Origin: Streptomyces coeruleorubidus
Lineage (GTDB): Bacteria > Actinomycetota > Actinomycetes > Streptomycetales > Streptomycetaceae
Direction of reading: 5' to 3'
Length of the DNA: 64,000 nucleotides
Assembly (NCBI RefSeq): GCF_008705135.1
Contig: NZ_CP023694.1
Coordinates: 8,097,001-8,161,000 of the forward strand
A model generated the notes under the pieces. The model had not been told where the DNA came from, made no database searches, and saw only the letters and a list, made by a program, of their open reading frames with translations. Each line of letters opens with the position of its first letter. Positions within the stretch are counted from its first letter, which is position 1. Both the position numbers and the translations under genes were made by a program. Shown here one piece after another: positions 61,434 through 64,000 of this stretch.

Positions 61434-63173
61434 CTACTCGGTGCGGGTCTCATCTGGTCGGCACGGTGATCCCACAGCAGTACCCGCGTTCCAGAGATCG
61501 GCGTAGCGGCCGCCGCGGCGCAGCAACTCGTCGTGGGTGCCCTTCTCCACGATCCGGCCGCCGTCCAGAAAGACGACGTGATCGGCGCGCTGGACGGTCC
61601 GCATCCGGTGCGCGACGATCACCACCGTCCGGCCGGCCATCAGGCGCTCGATGCCCTCGTGGACGGCTGCCTCGTTCACCGGGTCCAGTGCGGAGGTCAC
61701 CTCGTCCAGCAGCACGATGGGCGCGTTCTTCAACAGTGCTCGCGCGATCGAGACACGCTGGCGTTCACCGCCCGACAGGAGCGCGCCACCCTCCCCGACG
61801 TGCGCTGCCCATCCACCGGGCAGCCGCTCGATCACCTCGTCCAGCCGCGCCGCGGTCGCTGCCGCCCGCACCTCGGCTTCGTCGGCGTCGGGACGGCCGA
61901 GGCGTACGTTCTCCTCGATCGTGCCGTCGAAGAGATAGACGTCCTGGAAGACGATGGCGATCCGCGCCATCAACACCTCCGTGTCGACCGCGCGCACGTC
62001 CACCCCTCCCACGCGCACAGCGCCCGCGTTCACGTCGTAGAACCGCGCGATCAATTGCAGCAACGTGCTCTTGCCCGCACCCGACGGTCCGACAACGGCA
62101 AGCCGCTGTCCCTCCGGCACGGACAACGACGCGTCGTCGATCACCGTGCGGTCGCCCTGCCGGAAGGTGACGGACTCGAACTCCAGGTCGTGGTGTACCG
62201 GTTGGATCGGTTCGGCCGGTTCCGGCAGCGGCTCGGTGCGCAATACCGTGTCGAGCCGCGCCAACTGGTGACGCGCGCCGCGGAGCCGGCCGCCGATGTC
62301 CGACAGCGACAGCAGCGGATCCGCGCAGCGGGCGGCCAGCACCAGGAGCGCCAGAACCTCCGCCGCACCGATGTTTCCGCCGAGTGCGAGGTAGGCGCCC
62401 AGGGCCAGCACGACGGTGAACATCGTCTGCACCGCGAGGGCCAGACCCACCACGCCGGGCAGGGCCGACAGCGCGGTTCGGCGGGAGGCGCGCTGGACCT
62501 CTCGCAACGAGTCGTCGAGCAGCCGGAAGCGTTCGACGGTCCGGCCGCCGGCGCGCAGCACCGGCTGGGCCTGGAGGTATTCGATGACTCGCCCGGTGGC
62601 CTCGTGGTCGCGTTCGTGGCGCTCCGCGTCCGTGGCGGCCATCGAGCGACCCGTCCGCGTCTGGATCGCCGCCACGATCGGAACGGCGGCCAACGCGGCC
62701 AGGCCCGTCTGCCAGTTGAAGGCCAGCATGACGGCAACGATCGTCAGGGGCGTCACACAGGCGGAGATGAACGGTGCCAGCAGATGCGCGATCACGCTCA
62801 TCGCTTCGAGGACGCCGCGGCTGGCCAGGACGGACACCTCCCCGAGGCGGCCTGCGTCGTACCAGCCGATGGGCAGTCGGGCCAGATGGTCGCCGAGACG
62901 GTGGTACGTGCCGCGCAACAGCGTGGTCCCGGTCAGGAAACCGGACCGATCGCTGACGTAACGCAGCACCGCGTAGAGGGCGACCGCGGCCCCGAACGCG
63001 ACCAGCCAGGGCCAGGCGTCTTCGGGGGTACTCCCGAACAGCGCCCGCAGCACGGGAACCAGCAAGGCGTAGGACAAACCCTCGACGAGGGCGGTCGTCG
63101 TCATCAGGGCCACGGTGCGACGCACCGGCCGGGCGTACTCGTGCCCCAGCACGCGCAGCAGCATGCGAATCAT
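61434..63173 (-). CDS. ABC transporter, fused membrane and ATPase domains (second half-transporter)
   Basis: 579 residues. Six-helix exporter-type membrane domain (1-310 or so), then ATPase: Walker A VVGPSGAGKSTLL, Q-loop IVFQDVYLFDGTIEENV, signature LLSGGERQRVSIARALL, Walker B IVLLDEVTSALDPVNEAAV, H-loop IVAHRM. The start ATG overlaps the stop of the upstream half-transporter (ATGA), so they form a heterodimer. The pair resembles the exporter-fold siderophore importers (IrtAB, YbtPQ type) as well as drug exporters; direction of transport cannot be decided from this fragment. Confidence 0.92.
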   Translation of the reverse strand: MIRMLLRVLGHEYARPVRRTVALMTTTALVEGLSYALLVPVLRALFGSTPEDAWPWLVAFGAAVALYAVLRYVSDRSGFLTGTTLLRGTYHRLGDHLARLPIGWYDAGRLGEVSVLASRGVLEAMSVIAHLLAPFISACVTPLTIVAVMLAFNWQTGLAALAAVPIVAAIQTRTGRSMAATDAERHERDHEATGRVIEYLQAQPVLRAGGRTVERFRLLDDSLREVQRASRRTALSALPGVVGLALAVQTMFTVVLALGAYLALGGNIGAAEVLALLVLAARCADPLLSLSDIGGRLRGARHQLARLDTVLRTEPLPEPAEPIQPVHHDLEFESVTFRQGDRTVIDDASLSVPEGQRLAVVGPSGAGKSTLLQLIARFYDVNAGAVRVGGVDVRAVDTEVLMARIAIVFQDVYLFDGTIEENVRLGRPDADEAEVRAAATAARLDEVIERLPGGWAAHVGEGGALLSGGERQRVSIARALLKNAPIVLLDEVTSALDPVNEAAVHEGIERLMAGRTVVIVAHRMRTVQRADHVVFLDGGRIVEKGTHDELLRRGGRYADLWNAGTAVGSPCRPDETRTE

Positions 63174-64000
63174 CGGGGCTCACCTCCTTGCCGTACGCCA
63201 CTGCGGGCTTCGGTCCGGTCGGCGATCGCCGACCGCTGGGCCTGCCAGAACGCAGCGAACCGTCCGTTCCGCGCCAGCAGTTCGGCGGGCTTGCCGCGCT
63301 CGACGATCGACCCGTTGTCCAGCATCACGACGGTGTCGGCCTCAGCGATCGTCTCCAGGCGGTGGGCGATGACCAGGATCGTCCGGGTGCCCTCCAGCGT
63401 CGCCAGTGCGCGGCGCACCGCCTGTTCGGTGTGCGGGTCGGCGAAGGCGGTCGCCTCGTCGAGCACGAGAACCGGCGCGTCGGCGAGCAGCGCCCGTGCG
63501 AGGGAGATCCGCTGTGCCTCGCCACCCGACAGCCCGGCGTCCTCACCGATCACCGACGCGTATCCGCGGGGCAAGGTGAGAATCCGATCGTGAATGTGCG
63601 CCAGCCGGGCGGCGCGCACGACGTCGTCGAAGTCGGCGTGCGGTACTGCCAGCGCGATGTTGTCCGCGACCGACGCGCGCAGCAGCCGGACGTCCTGGAA
63701 GACGAAGGAGATCTTCCGGTAGAGCTCCCGGCTGCCGAGCTCGCGCAGATCGACGCCACCGAGGGTGACCGAACCGTGGGTCGGGTCGAAGAACCGCGGC
63801 AACAACTGCACCAGCGTGGACTTCCCGCTTCCCGACGGCCCGACGATCGCGGTGACCGTCCCAGGTTCGAGCACCAGGTCGATCCCGCGCAGCACCTCGT
63901 GACCGGCTTCGTAGCCGAACCGGACGTCACGCAACTCCACCCGGTGCCCCTGGGGCGAGGCCGGGTGCGTGGGCTCCGGTAGCGGCTGCACCTCGAGCAC
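63170..64000 (-). CDS. ABC transporter half-transporter, ATPase end only (5' part outside window)
   Basis: 276 residues visible; the frame is open to the window edge, so the membrane domain lies beyond 64000. ATPase domain: Walker A IVGPSGSGKSTLVQLL, Q-loop FVFQDVRLLRASVADNIAL, signature AGLSGGEAQRISLARALL, Walker B VLVLDEATAFADPHTE, H-loop VIAHRL. It carries both a complete catalytic Glu and signature, so both sites of the heterodimer could be active. It overlaps the partner gene by four bases. Confidence 0.92.
   Translation of the reverse strand: MLEVQPLPEPTHPASPQGHRVELRDVRFGYEAGHEVLRGIDLVLEPGTVTAIVGPSGSGKSTLVQLLPRFFDPTHGSVTLGGVDLRELGSRELYRKISFVFQDVRLLRASVADNIALAVPHADFDDVVRAARLAHIHDRILTLPRGYASVIGEDAGLSGGEAQRISLARALLADAPVLVLDEATAFADPHTEQAVRRALATLEGTRTILVIAHRLETIAEADTVVMLDNGSIVERGKPAELLARNGRFAAFWQAQRSAIADRTEARSGVRQGGEPR

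Overview
The window is high-GC DNA with strong G/C bias at third codon positions, many GTG starts, ATGA and TGATG overlaps, a conservon GTPase, a WhiB-like protein, SAM-methyltransferase and DUF427/DUF309/DUF3140 families and rich catabolic regulation. All of this points to a Streptomyces (or very close actinomycete) chromosome. I see no insertion sequence, phage gene, CRISPR array or conjugation gene. I count about 61 protein genes and three tRNA genes, and very little non-coding DNA.

Layout. 1-1.25 kb: end of a conservon (CvnD-type GTPase) plus a GAF protein. 1.4-4.6 kb: threonine catabolism (tdh-kbl) and a LysR regulator. 4.6-6.2 kb: XRE-cupin regulator, GNAT acetyltransferase, MmcQ/YjbR protein. 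6.2-7.8 kb (minus): a transketolase split into two genes, behind a MerR/SoxR-type promoter. 7.9 kb: first tRNA-Pro(GGG). 8.1-14.1 kb (minus): GH43 glycosidase, Nudix-like protein, a split FluG-like pair (amidohydrolase plus glutamine-synthetase-like ligase), SAM methyltransferase, lipoprotein. 14.2-16.3 kb: divergent two-component system. 16.4-23.4 kb: XRE-cupin regulator followed by a tightly overlapping operon (M24-fold protein, E1 alpha, E1 beta, amidohydrolase, bicupin, SDR) of unknown substrate. 23.4-25.2 kb (minus): a wbl-dps-DUF3140-DNA glycosylase operon. 25.3-31 kb: thiolase, TSUP permease, HAD hydrolase, DHA2 drug exporter with an extra C-terminal domain, DUF309 protein, second tRNA-Pro(GGG). 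31.2-35.2 kb: FAD monooxygenase, nudK, aldo/keto reductase, DUF427 protein. 35.3-52.9 kb: a myo-inositol catabolic region. 53-55.8 kb: TMEM175-type channel and a Gfo/Idh-LacI divergent pair. 56-59.8 kb: two metallopeptidases in tandem, neither with a signal peptide. 60.3 kb: third tRNA-Pro(GGG). 60.5-64 kb (minus): MBL-fold hydrolase and a two-gene ABC exporter-type system running out of the window.

How the parts work together. The inositol region has a GntR regulator, iolA/mmsA, iolD, iolB, a Cgl0158-type aldolase and iolC on one strand. Divergent from these are an ABC importer (binding lipoprotein, permease, single-domain ATPase), an IolE/IolH-like isomerase and an IolG-like dehydrogenase. 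Further dehydrogenases, an SDR and a PhyH-type dioxygenase follow with their own LacI regulator. Together these would import inositol, oxidise it to scyllo-inosose, and take it through IolD/B/C, an aldolase and IolA to acetyl-CoA and a triose.

The least explained parts are the 17.1-23.4 kb operon, in which two enzymes have lost hallmark active-site residues; the peptidase pair, whose first member ends in a His-Cys-Cys-Cys zinc-site-like tail; and the three identical tRNA-Pro genes in one orientation within 53 kb. Several candidate operators (thiolase, transketolase, aldo/keto reductase, XRE-cupin, LacI pair) can be read directly from the sequence.
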